From Mesostigma viride (taxonomy: Eukaryota > Streptophyta > Mesostigmatophyceae > Mesostigmatales > Mesostigmataceae), in the NCBI GenBank assembly GCA_009746045.1, contig RPFO01000022.1, positions 3,768,178 through 3,832,177 on the forward strand: a DNA stretch of 64,000 bases. The letters are read 5' to 3'. The notes under the pieces are model-generated. The model saw nothing but the letters and a program-made list of their open reading frames with translations. It made no database searches and was not told where the DNA came from. The translations under genes were made by a program, and so were the position numbers. Shown one piece after another: positions 34,100-43,960 of the stretch. How positions within the stretch are numbered: position 1 is the first letter of the stretch; each line of letters opens with the position of its first letter.

Positions 34100-34800
34100 A
34101 ACATCAAACGTGCATCAGATATCATAACTGGATGACACTATATGATTAAATCAGGCTGCCATAGCCAAAGCATCATCCACTCTCACAACATGTTGTGCAC
34201 GTGCCTCATGGGAAGCGAGGTGCCGAGTCTCCATTCCGTAACAGTGCAATACTGAAAGAAAGAGGAACATGCAATGCAAGCCTTGGATAGGCTGAGTGAT
34301 CCATGAGCTAGCATGCAGGCAAAGATAACGCTGGAATGCATGCTAGCAGATGGTGGCAAGATGCTAACAACACATGATTATACACCATGATTATGGGCAC
34401 CTAGCTGATGACCTGATGTCATTGCACAATCAACGCAGTATAAACCATGAATACTCAATCCTCATAATATACCCACGGCTTGGCGACGTATAAAGAACCT
34501 AAATACTGCACAACCGCACCGTGCTGTGGCTGACATGCAAGCAGTATCGATCAGGATGGCGGTTTTAGAGAGGCTGGGCAGAGATCGGCAGACTTCAGTG
34601 GAAAACTGGCAGAAACTAGGTAGAAACACGATATACTTACGCCTGCAAGAACTACTGAGCCGGTAACGCAAGCCATTTCCAGGAAAATACAGCATACAAT
34701 AGATATAGCCACGGTGACGCATTACCGCAATTTGCAGGCACCAGCATGCCTGCGCTAAGCAATAAGAGACTGCACGAATCTCGGTTCAGCTGAGCGTCCG
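34100..34800 (+). repeat. Dispersed repeat R4, uninterrupted copy
   Basis: Bases 34100-34300 align with the reverse complement of 40186-40395 (AATCAGGCTGCC, AAAGCATCATCCACTCTCAC). Bases 34300-34800 align with the reverse complement of 37735-38218 (CCATAATCATGGTGTATAAT, TTCTACCTAGTTTC in that strand). It is the empty site for the retroposon at 38219-40175; the target ATCCATGAGC occurs once here at 34299-34308. Confidence 0.8.
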
Positions 34801-36009
34801 GGCGTTCGGAATGATTAAACATAAGTTATGGCGTCGATATACCAAGGGAAAACCAAGCACTGTTCCCTTTCTCTCCATCCATGGGAACCCCTTCATCTCG
34901 GCCTTGATGATAATATCATACTTATGGTCCCAAACTCTAGATTTCGGGACAGATGTGCCGGTGTCGCTATCAAAATTGCCGCCATCACCATCAGAGTGGC
35001 TTAATGCGCTAGACATTTTAGAATGCCGGTTTCGTTACTTTCCTGCGCGGACCTCGTGGCCGCAGCCTTGAAAATGCAAATGTCAATGTTGCGTGAGTTC
35101 GTCTCTTTTCATGATGTGCCGCGAAGTGCCGAGGTCGTGACCCTTGTCGGACAGGAGGGGATGTTGTTGTTGTTGTTCCTTCGCCGGACATGACCGACAG
35201 GAATGTAGCCTGGCACGCCGCCGCGCCAGCTGGAGGGCACTATTGACTACCTCTAGTACCTAGTACCCATAGCCCCATGCCTGACGACTGAGTTGGCGTC
35301 ACTTGGCGAGCCTTTCAAGAAATACAAGTGGTTGTCCAAGATTCATCAGCAACGCTGACAACTGTGTTATGGACTGACGTCTGACGGGGATTTTCAGATC
35401 CGTGGGCAAGCTTATACCAGCAATTCTTCCGCGGAAGCTCGAGTAATTGTCTAGCTTGTCGTTGTCAAGCCTGTCACTGTCAAGCCTGTCATTGTCAAGC
35501 CTGTCATGCATCAATATTCAATGCCTGCCGCGAGCGCCAACGTGGCCGCTGAATTCCCTTCGCAGATGTCCATCCAAGCGTGTTGCGCAACCTTAATTAC
35601 CCCTCTCGGCGCCGTAAAGCCCATCCGGGGGGCATAACTCGTGCATGCAAAGCGACACCCCAAAGCGAAGCGACGTGCATGCAAACTCGTGCATGCAAAG
35701 CGACGTGACAAGGAACGAACAGAACTAGCTAGGGGTACGGAGTGTGCTGTTTTGCCTGGATGCCCCCCCTCCTCTAGCTGCCGCCCCGACCGCCCCGGCC
35801 GGCCTAGCTGGCCCCATGACGATGAGTATGGTGTCCTGATGATTTTGATAACTATGTTGTGATGGATAAAGAAAACCCCATTTCCCTGAAATTTGGCCTT
35901 GAAAGAACTTTGGGTACTTAGTAAAGGCATTAGGGTGTGTAATACAGTATTAGGGCTTATGAGCACAGCCAAGTAACCACTCACTAATCAAACGGTTAAA
36001 AGCCTAGAA
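34801..36009. other. Upstream region of the ubiquitin-fusion ORF
   Basis: No gene is recognised. A 15-bp tandem (TGTCAAGCCTGTCAT type, about three copies) lies at 35460-35510. A repeated CGTGCATGCAAAGCGAC occurs near 35640-35705. A TATA box is not obvious. Confidence 0.35.
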
Positions 36010-37056
36010 ATGCAGCAACCTTGCGGAAGACAAGCAGTTGGTGAGACGCTGAGCGTGGAGCGAATTGTAGGACGGCAAGGGCCTAGCAGATTGGTGTCTA
36101 TCGCCACACGCGTCATCTCGTTGAACTGGTCCCCGTTTGTGGAGTTCCTTACCAGCGAGGCCGGCTTCCAAGAGGGCAGCCGTTATGATCCCTTACGTCG
36201 ATTTGGAGCTACGGAATGTATCGCAGAACTTGTTCGCTTTCTCATACTCAAGGCAGACGCCGAGCGCCCCAGCACTCTGAGCCCAACTGGGCTGGTGGAT
36301 GATATCTGGCACCGATTGCTGCTCTTTCCTCGCCTGTATTATCAAGTATGCCATGCTATCAGTGGGAAGATCATGGACCACAATCCCAACGAGGCGACAG
36401 GTCCCCCTGCGAAGCGAAGCGCCCGGATTCATAACACAATCGACGCATATGCCCAGACGTTTCCTGGGTGGCCTTCGGCACTGTGGGCATCGGGCCTGCC
36501 ATCCAAGAACGCCATAGTGGTATTCCAGCGTGATAGACTTGAGCTGGCCACACTTAGCCTGCCACGGGCAATGTCGGAAACGGACATTCTGGCTGTTCTA
36601 AGTAGCCAGACAGGAATTCGCGCCAGCGCGATGGAGCTGATTTGGCAGCAGCGAGCTGTTCAATCCGCCGAGTTTCCGTTGAAGTCATTTATCTTTGATG
36701 GGGGGGGCAATCCTGGCGGTGTCCAGCGTCCTCTTGAGACATTTCCCCGCATCATTGCAGATGTGCAGTGCCCATCTAGCCTTGCGGCTGTGGGCTCTTC
36801 CAATTTACACAATCCACGCTCTGCATTTCATGTACATGTAAAGAATCTTACAGGCGAAACAATCACCATATACGCCGCCAGTGGTGACTGCATTGGTGAT
36901 CTGAAGCCGAGGATCCAGGAAACGGAGGGCACTCCAGCTGACCAGCAGCGGTTGATCTTCTCCGGGAAGCAGCTGGAAGACGAGCAGACTGTTGGCCATT
37001 ATAAGTTACAGCAGGGGTGTATGATCCATCTAGTGTTTAGGTTGAAGGGGTGTTAA
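36010..37056 (+). CDS. WH-type domain fused to C-terminal ubiquitin-like domain
   Basis: This 348-residue single-exon ORF starts at an ATG (MQQPCGRQ). Residues about 95-125 (GLVDDIWHRLLLFPRLYYQV, then DHNP) fit the VDxxWHxxxLxxxxY..HHxP pattern of uncharacterised proteins related to the glycine-rich-domain (GRDP) family. A middle segment (DRLELATLSLPRAMSETDIL) may be a degenerate beta-grasp. Residues 273-348 are clearly ubiquitin-like: VKNLTGETITIYA, IQETEGTPADQQRLIFSGKQ and LEDEQTV. The Ile44 and Lys48 equivalents are kept; Lys63 is not. The chain ends RLKGC instead of RLRGG, so ordinary cleavage or conjugation through Gly-Gly is not expected. The stop codon TAA is part of the TTAA border of an adjacent palindromic element. 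Flanking R4 repeats suggest mobile surroundings. Expression is unproven. Confidence 0.6.
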   Translation: MQQPCGRQAVGETLSVERIVGRQGPSRLVSIATRVISLNWSPFVEFLTSEAGFQEGSRYDPLRRFGATECIAELVRFLILKADAERPSTLSPTGLVDDIWHRLLLFPRLYYQVCHAISGKIMDHNPNEATGPPAKRSARIHNTIDAYAQTFPGWPSALWASGLPSKNAIVVFQRDRLELATLSLPRAMSETDILAVLSSQTGIRASAMELIWQQRAVQSAEFPLKSFIFDGGGNPGGVQRPLETFPRIIADVQCPSSLAAVGSSNLHNPRSAFHVHVKNLTGETITIYAASGDCIGDLKPRIQETEGTPADQQRLIFSGKQLEDEQTVGHYKLQQGCMIHLVFRLKGC

Positions 37057-37128
37057 CCCGTGTTTTTTTACAACGCGATACATCGCGTTGTAGGGTTAGA
37101 ACGCGATGTATCGCGTTGTAATCTGACA
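37053..37128 (+). repeat. TTAA-bordered palindromic element end (piggyBac-like)
   Basis: TTAACCCGTG, a T-run and the pair AACGCGATACATCGCGTT / AACGCGATGTATCGCGTT match 26550-26624 almost base for base, up to AATCTGACA. It begins inside the stop codon of the ubiquitin-like ORF. Confidence 0.75.
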
Positions 37129-37569
37129 ACTGGAAAGCCTATTAAACATGCGATTTTTTGTCTGAAACTTTCAACACAGGTCAGAAACATCTCATAGAAT
37201 ACAAGAAAAAATCCTGGTATTTTTGGTATTTTTTTGGTGACAGCTGCAAACAAATATGTACCACTGAAATCAGGCATTTTTGCGGGACGAAGGTGAAGAC
37301 GACGGCGATGGCGGCAGGTAGATCTCGCCAGTTTTCGCGCGAGTTTCAGTGGCGCTGTTGGGTGGCACGACCATGATGATGCGTTCAAAGGTTGATAATT
37401 AGGTTTCTACGAGTTTGCTGACCTGCCCTGGGGCAAAGGAAACGTAGTTTTTTCCAGTTTCTCACCCAACTTTCATGCAGAAACCCTGGAAACCGGCATA
37501 CATATTATTACGGCAGGACTGTGGTCTGCTGCGGCACCATGCTTGGTATTTCCATGGTGTTTCGACTTA

Positions 37570-37690
37570 AGTACAAGTACTTGCGTGTCATGCGCAAAGG
37601 CATGCCACGGAGTAGTATGCTAATCTCATTAGAAAAAATAATGCACAAAAGTTTAAACAAATATCGTCTGCATCAAATATGTTTCGACTT
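37570..37690 (+). repeat. Dispersed repeat R3, copy 3
   Basis: It is nearly identical to 31410-31540 over GTACTTGCGTGTCATGCGCA through CAAATATCGTCTGCATCA. It continues directly into the R4 repeat. Confidence 0.7.
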
Positions 37691-37734
37691 CTTAACACAT
37701 GTTTATTCATTCCGAACGCCCGGATCGACTCTCG

Positions 37735-38218
37735 GCTAAACCGAGATTTGGGCAGACTTTTATTGGGTAGCTCCGGCATGATGGTGCCTGCAAACAACGT
37801 AAGGCGTGATCGTGGCTATTGCTACGGTATGCTGCATTTTCCTGGAAATGGCCTCTGACACCGGCTCAATAGAGCTTGCAGGCGTAAGTATATCGTGTTT
37901 CTACCTAGTTTCCAGTTTTCCACTTATTTCTACCGACCTCTGCCCAGCCTCTCTAAGACCGCCATCCTACTCGACGTTGCTTGCATGTCAGCCATAGCAG
38001 GTTGCGGTTGTGCAGTATTTAGGTGCTGTATACGTCGTCAAGCCGTGCATATATCTTGAGGATTGGATGTTGATGGTTCATACTGCGTTGATTGCGCAAG
38101 AAGATCAGCTAGGTGCCCATAATCATGGTGTATAATCATGTGTTGTTAGCATCTTGCCACCATTTGCTAGCATGCATTCTAGCGTGATCAGTCTTTGCCT
38201 GCATGTAAGCTCATGGAT
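37735..38218 (-). repeat. Dispersed repeat R4, second copy (left part)
   Basis: This is the inverted counterpart of 34300-34800, diverged by scattered substitutions and small indels. Its remaining part lies at 40176-40395 beyond the retroposon that split it. Confidence 0.8.
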
Positions 38219-40175
38219 TGAATTGAATTGAATTGAATTGTAACATAACTCCGTTGGGAGTATATGTAGCACATAGCCCAGAGAAGGGGCATATGGCCTA
38301 TCATACATTCTAGGCTACTTCATGCAAGGGTGGGAATGTAAGCTACCCCTGCTCTAGGTGCACCAGGGCACCTGCACCCTCATGGTCTATCACGCTATGC
38401 CCGGGTAAGGGGGGGAGCATGCCTGTGAGGGAGGAAGATCATCATGGCTATACAAGAGCTAGGACATGGCTTCTCGACAGAGAGCATCTCTCTGCATGGC
38501 ATAGCATGGCTCAATTCTTAATGCAACATCCATGGGGGTCCCGTTATAGGCAGGGCTTGGCTAAATTCTGTAGACAACATCCATGGGGGCCATTATGGGC
38601 GCACATGCGCGTGGGCCACATGCTAGGCTAAGCCTGACTAATCTACACTACTGGTATGAATTCCCTAGTCTGGGGTGGCAGGAGGGGGCTGCCAGGGCTT
38701 GTGGTCAACGTGGATGACCGCCCCCCTCCAGTATACCGGCTTCCCCCCTGCGCTGTGCCGGAGCTGAAGGTAGGTCGGCCATAGCTCGCGTCGCCGCTGT
38801 TGCTGGGCCAGGGTCAAGTCGTCGTCCAGCGTGAAGCGAGTCCTCGAGAGCTTCTTGCGGCATTTAAGGAACGACAGCTTGTCCGTCATGTACTTAAAGG
38901 TGAGGAGCACGGGTGCCGGGCCAGCCTTCCCCCGCGCGCGGGGGAGGCGGACAGCCGACATGTCCAGCTCACCAGTAAGTAGCATGGGGGCAAGAATGTC
39001 GCGCTTAAATGCCTCAAGAAGGCTCGTGGAGGTCTCACCTGCCGGCTGGTCGAAGTGCTTGACGATGACATTGTGGCTGCGCCGGGCGATGTCGGTTTCC
39101 TCGCGAAGGTCGAGGGCTTGTTGCTTGAGTTGTGCCGAGATGGTGGAGGTGGTGGAGGTGGTGTGCTGCTTAAGCAAGTCCGCCCAGGTGGAGGGAACAT
39201 CACTGGCCGGGCCAGCAGGTGCCGGCTGGGCAGCGATTTCCTGCACCGCTTGGGCGGTGAGGCCGGCGGTGTCATGCAAGCTCTCAAGGGCGGTGGCGGT
39301 GGCTTGAAGGCGTTGGTCGAGGTCGAGGAGCTGGGCTTTGATGTCGGCAGTGAAGGCGGAAACGGCGGTGGAGGTGGAGGCGGCGGCGGTGGAAATGTGA
39401 GGAAGTTCAGCAGTCAGCGTGCCGCCGATTGCTGAAATGTCGGCAGCAAGGGGGGTCACGTGCTGCTGAAAGGCTTCCGTGAGGATGGAACGGAGGGTGG
39501 AGGCGCAGATGGATGGAGCCCAGATCTCGCCGTCAGAGCGCTGGAGAAGGGAGTTGAGGACGGTGTGCTGGAGTTCGGGGCGGGTGCAGCCAAGCATGGC
39601 GCCGGAGGCTAGCCAGGGGCTGCCGTTGCTGCAGAGAAGGCGACCTTGGTCGGAGAGATGGAGGCACAGGTCGTAAAGCGAGGCGTAGTCCCCGAAGAAG
39701 ATGCAGTCCATAGCATCCTCAGGAGACATGTTGTTCCAGTCGTGATCATCGACCTTGAAAGGGTGGAACCGAAAGCGCGGTTCCGAGGGGCGGGACCATC
39801 CTGTTTTGTCGGCTGGGCGGGTGCGTTTCGGGTCAGGCGATGCCGATGGCGAGGCTTTAAGCCCGGGAGGTTGCTGGGTGGCTACCAGTGCACGACTAGT
39901 GTCACCGCTGCCTGCCGGACCTGATGGCGAAGCTGCAGCCGCAGCTGCCGCATTTTCATGGGCGAGCGCATCCGCCAAACTGCGTTGCGTCAAAGGACGT
40001 TTGCTCGTCATATATTGCGTGTTAGATTCGGAAAATTATATCAGCATGTGCGTCTTAGAAAGACGAAGCGATAGTGATATTCACAGCTGAATTTGGGGCT
40101 CAAACGTGAAAGTTATGAGCTCCGCCGTCAGCCATGGCTACCTCGTGGCTCGTGGCTCGTGGCTCGTAGTAGCTG
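38219..40175 (-). mobile_element. Complete ORF1-only retroposon (HAL1-like), 1957 bp
   Basis: The element starts at 40175 with a 5' UTR of repeated CGAGCCACGAGCCACGAG, carries one long ORF, and ends with a 3' UTR (CCTAGAGCAGGGG, TATACTCCCAACGGAGTTAT) and an (AATTC)4 tail. It is flanked by identical 10-bp duplications ATCCATGAGC (38209-38218 and 40176-40185 in reverse complement). The uninterrupted target is present at 34299-34308. There is no reverse transcriptase, and only 440 bases follow the ORF. These features fit LINE-type target-primed insertion in trans. Confidence 0.85.
38665..40011 (-). CDS. L1-ORF1-like nucleic-acid-binding protein of the retroposon
   Basis: This intact 448-residue ORF begins ATG (MTSKRPLTQRSLADAL). 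Residues 1-75 are low-complexity and Ala/Pro-rich. Residues about 75-135 include FFGDYASLYDLCLHLSDQ. Residues about 190-320 are heptad-rich (IKAQLLDLDQRLQATATALE, ISAQLKQQALDLREETD), a likely coiled coil for oligomerisation. From about 325 the order NVIVKHF, LLEAFKRDIL, SAVRLPRARGKAG, PVLLTFKY, then RTRFTLDDDLTLAQQQRRRE, LWPTY, GKPVYWRGAVIHVDHKPW parallels the RRM-like and C-terminal domains of L1 ORF1p (Transposase_22). Such proteins coat element RNA. The family link is pattern-based. At least five other copies or fragments lie in this window. Confidence 0.75.
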   Translation of the reverse strand: MTSKRPLTQRSLADALAHENAAAAAAASPSGPAGSGDTSRALVATQQPPGLKASPSASPDPKRTRPADKTGWSRPSEPRFRFHPFKVDDHDWNNMSPEDAMDCIFFGDYASLYDLCLHLSDQGRLLCSNGSPWLASGAMLGCTRPELQHTVLNSLLQRSDGEIWAPSICASTLRSILTEAFQQHVTPLAADISAIGGTLTAELPHISTAAASTSTAVSAFTADIKAQLLDLDQRLQATATALESLHDTAGLTAQAVQEIAAQPAPAGPASDVPSTWADLLKQHTTSTTSTISAQLKQQALDLREETDIARRSHNVIVKHFDQPAGETSTSLLEAFKRDILAPMLLTGELDMSAVRLPRARGKAGPAPVLLTFKYMTDKLSFLKCRKKLSRTRFTLDDDLTLAQQQRRRELWPTYLQLRHSAGGKPVYWRGAVIHVDHKPWQPPPATPD

Positions 40176-40395
40176 GCTCATGGATCACTCAACCTAGCCA
40201 AGCCTTTCATTACACGTGCCTCCTTCTTTCTATATTGCACGCGTTATGGAATGAAAACCCAGCACCTCCCTTCCCACGAGGCATGTGCTCAACACGTTGT
40301 GAGAGTGGATGATGCTTTGGCTATGGCTGGCAGCCTGATTCAGTCATATAATTAGGTCATCCAGTCATGATGTTTGATGCATGTTTGATGCGGTA
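40176..40395 (-). repeat. Dispersed repeat R4, second copy (right part)
   Basis: It matches 34100-34308 in reverse complement (CTCATGGATCACTC, GTGAGAGTGGATGATGCTTT). Together with 37735-38218 it reconstitutes one R4 copy once the retroposon is ignored. Confidence 0.75.
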
Positions 40396-40419
40396 TAACT
40401 TATTAAACACCTATTTTCA

Positions 40420-41770
40420 ACGTTTTGACCCTCCAAGCTCACTATGGCCCGGTTTATGGGGCTTGTATGAGGGGTCGACCACTTCGGTGCGCACTCAACA
40501 CGGCATTACCCCGCCATGCCCATTGCAGACCGGCGTCTGGCAGGGTTGCGTCCTGTCGCCGTACTACCTGTTTATTGTTGTGGTGGATTATTATGTTATG
40601 CGCCAGGCACGTGCTCGCTTTGCTAGCATTGCAGGCCGTGCCCCTGGCCTAGCGATCACGAACGAGCTTGGAGAAGGGCCGGGGCCGACTAACAAGCAGA
40701 ATTTACTTGCTGACCTCATTTATGCCGACGACATCACGCTCATCGAGAAACCGGAGTCTGCCCAACTTTGGCTGGATCGGACTGCCTGGCGCTCGAGGCT
40801 CGGGCGGTTGGTCTAGAAATCAGCCCCAAAACGGAGGCCCTGACCCTCGGCATGGCAGGGCCCCCACCCACACTCCGCCTCTTAGACGATCGATGCCGAG
40901 GTCAACTACTACCCTCCTTCAGGCCGCTTCAAGCTGCTCGGCAGTTGGCTTCCCGACTGCGAGGACGACATGACGACACCGATCGGCATGGCGTGGGCGC
41001 ACCTACATGACCACCGCCGCTGGTGGAGCAACCCCGCCCTACCCCGGATCGTCAAGCGTGACCTCTTCAAGGTCGTCATTCTGACGATCCTGACCTACGG
41101 CGCCAAGACCTGGACACTGACGCAGGAGCTGGAGCAACAACTCGACGGCGCCGTCACCAAGATGCTGCGCAAGGCCCTTAACATCCCCTTTGTTTTGCAC
41201 ATTAGCCGGTAATGGGGATTTGTACGCTGATTTGCCCTATGTTTCCCACATTATTAGGCACAGGCGCCTGGGCCTAGCCGGGCACCCGCTGGCCCGCACA
41301 GATCAGGTAGATACATCAGATAGACTAGCTGGCACCAATTAAGCCCGCCCAGCCTGGGCGATGTGTCCTCACCTGGCGTGCCCCCGGCCGCGCGCGGCAG
41401 GGCTGCCACCCGTGGATTTTTCGTGATAGACTCGGCATGGACATGTGCTACAAGTGCTACATGTAGACGTGACGGGCTCACACCCGGGCAGCCTCCTGGT
41501 TTGTCTGTAATATGGAGGCAGATGGTGCGCAAGGATAGATGGCAAGTAGCGATGAAGGAGACCACCCCCAAGCCTGTGGGGGCTCCGCGTGTGACCAAGT
41601 ATGGCATTCATAGCGATTCGGGCCGCGGTGCCCCCACCCCTGTGACTAGGACCTAGATAGCTTACACCATCCCTTCCGCCATCCCATGTTCCCCACCCAC
41701 TGAGGACTTATGCTCACGTGACGCAGTCACGTGTCTATTAATTAATTAATTAATTCATTAATTAATTAAT
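40420..41770 (+). pseudogene. LINE reverse transcriptase to 3' end, 5'-truncated
   Basis: The first frame gives QTGVWQGCVLSPYYLFIVVV, then LLADLIYADDITLIEKPES (RT motifs with the YADD catalytic pair). The thumb follows in other frames (GLEISPKTE, then LFKVVILTILTYGAKTWTLT and KMLRKALNIPF). The C-terminal region GLSVIWRQMVRKDRWQVAMK ends near 41600. The 3' UTR ends CTCACGTGACGCAGTCACGTG and (TTAA)n. At least two frameshifts separate these blocks, so it is dead. The copy begins within the RT domain. Confidence 0.8.
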
Positions 41771-42220
41771 GGGGCTCGTGTCGTTGCGCCATCTTGTGAA
41801 GGGCTCTCATTTTTCCCACTGCGTTGTACCGCGTTGTGTTTGTGATGCTATTGAAAAATAGCGCTCCAGTGGCCCAATGGGCCTGAGTTTTGTTCCACAA
41901 AGCCGGCCTGCATATGTTGCCCATAGCTCGTGCAAGAAGCCAGATTTTTCTCATGAACCATTTGTGAATAAGTACATGACTTGTGACCTAGGGTCAACAA
42001 ATCGCGGTCATGGTCAGACCCCCCTGAATTCAAACCAGTGTATCTCTCTAATGAATTAGCATGTTGTAGGTCTGAGTAGCTCAACAAAAACTTAGATTTA
42101 TGGGCTTTCAGGAAAGTATATACATGACCATGAAAACATTTTTTCCTTATGTGCTATACGCGTTCTAAAAAAAGCTTACAACGCGATATATCGCGTTCTA
42201 ATTAAAGTAACACGGGTTAA
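41771..42220 (-). repeat. TTAA-bordered palindrome element, long copy 2
   Basis: Read on the minus strand it starts TTAACCCGTGTT and AACGCGATATATCGCGTT, and aligns with 33585-34045 to its end near 41771 (CACGAGCCCC). The right border is the TTAA at 42217-42220. Confidence 0.65.
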
Positions 42221-42249
42221 TTAATATGGCGTACAAATCCTCATTGCTA

Positions 42250-43440
42250 ATGAGCAAACCAGACAGAGGGTTAAGTGCCTTGCGCAGCATCGATCTTGGT
42301 GACGGTGCCGTCAGTCCAGTCGTTTCTCCAGCACCTGCGTCAGCGTCTTGAAACCTCTTGCCGCCGTACAGCTAGGTCAAGATTGTCAGAATGACTAGTT
42401 TGAACAGGTCGCACTTAGTTGACAATCCGGGGCAGGCCGGGCAGGATTGCTCCCCCAGTAACTGATGGTGCTCGTGGAGCTGCCCGGGCATGCCATGCCG
42501 GTCCGGGTCGTCATCTCATCCTCGCAGTCGGGGAGCCAGCTGCCGAGCAGCTTGAAGCGGCCGGAAGTAGCCGGGTAGTTCACCTTGGTGTCGTCTAAGA
42601 GGCGGAATGGGGGCGGGGGCCCAGCCAGGCCCGCGAGGGCCATGGGGCCTCCGTTTTGGGGCTGATTTCTAGACCGACAGCACGAGCCTCGAGCGCCAGG
42701 CAGTCCAACCAGAGTTGGGCAGACTCCGGCTTCTCAATGAGTGTGATGTCATCGGCACAAATGACGCCAGCGAGTAAATTCTGCTGGTTGGCCGGCCCGG
42801 GCCCTTCTCCGGTCTCATTCGTAATCACTAGGCCAGGTTCGCGGCCAGCAAGCCTAGCAATTAAAGCGGGCACGTGCCCGGCGCATAACATAATCCACTA
42901 TCTAACATAATGAACAGGTACGATGACAGGTTGCAACCTAAAACCTTGCCAGACGCCGGTCTGCAGTGGACATCGAGGGGTAATGATGCCGTCTTACATG
43001 AGTGCGCACCTAGGTGGTCGACCCCTCACTCATACCAATTAAAAGGAGATCAACCAGCGCAGGCCAGAAATCGGGAGAATCCGAACCATGGTATCTAGAG
43101 CCTGCCGTTATCTTGTCCGTGTTTTCGAGTCGTTCAGGATGATGAATATGAATGGAGATGGACATGTGTAGCCGTGTGCATTGAAACTATGGCTGGCTTA
43201 CGTGAACAGGGACTATAGATGACCTAGACGGTGGGGCGGGAAACAGCTTGCTTGATCAGGGCGTGTGTTTCGAGCCTAACTGGCCGGGAGTGTCTAGACC
43301 CCTCATACGTACAGCGTGTGGATGACGGCAATCAGGGGGGGATGTACGCGAGCGCGAGCATGGACAGCCCATAGAGCGGCCCAGCGGACAGAATCAAAAG
43401 CCTTGATGAAGACGCATCAGCACGCGTATACTAAGTGAGG
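42250..43440 (-). pseudogene. LINE reverse transcriptase fragment, inverted relative to 40420 copy
   Basis: Minus-strand frames give FIKAFDSVRWAALWAVH near 43400 (RT motif with catalytic Asp), then LLAGVICADDITLIEKPESA near 42750 and WLDCLALEARAVGLEISPKT. These are the same family as 40420-41770. The thumb reaches to about 42260. A MITE copy interrupts it at about 43043-43297. Several frame changes and stops are present (plain LINE). Confidence 0.75.
43043..43297. mobile_element. MITE copy inside the LINE fragment
   Basis: GATCAACCAGCGCAGGCCAG, ATCGGGAGAATCCGAACCAT and the internal block CTAGACGGTGGGGCGGGAAA, ending GGCCGGGAGTGTCTAG, match the left two thirds of the 16484-16914 element. The right TIR is lost. 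Sequence GTATGAG-GGGTC lies on both sides. Confidence 0.7.
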
Positions 43441-43486
43441 CAAAGTAATTCCCTAAAGTCGCCTGCAGGCGTGCATACGTGACCAT

Positions 43487-43960
43487 AGTTAGATTGCGGT
43501 GGGATATATTGCTTGAAGACACAATGAATGCAATGAGCAGTGAATGCTTGGTTCATTAGAAAATAGGTTTACCCTTTATCAACGTTCCTCTCACCGGCTG
43601 CGCTGCCAGTGACCGTTGGGTGCAGACCGTTGGCCCGAGGCCACACGATGACAGGTAGCCGTCTAGTCACTGCATCGTGCGGTCACAGATCAATGCACGC
43701 TGCAGTACGGTCCCTATCTAGGATACTCTAGTACCGTCCAATGACAGGACACTACGTATACTGGGTACTGACATCTGTCACGTACCTCAGTACCCAAAGT
43801 ACCTATCTAGGGAAACGTATGCGACTCGACTAGCATTCCTATCTGCATAGCCCACGTGGTATTTATATTCACATACCAACGTAGGTTTACAAGGCTTATT
43901 CATACGTTGTATTCACAATGCCTTTGAGACTTAGTCTACAGCAAAGCATGGAGACTAACT
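43487..43960 (-). repeat. 3' LTR of the copia-like element
   Basis: 474 bp, bounded AGTTAG...CTAACT. It is nearly identical to the LTR at 50639-51112 apart from one variable patch near the inner/outer end and a handful of scattered differences. Confidence 0.85.

Noticed and set aside
38665-40011. 448-residue ORF as a single-copy host gene
   Set aside because: At least five related copies or fragments lie in this window, and the ORF sits inside a unit with target-site duplications.
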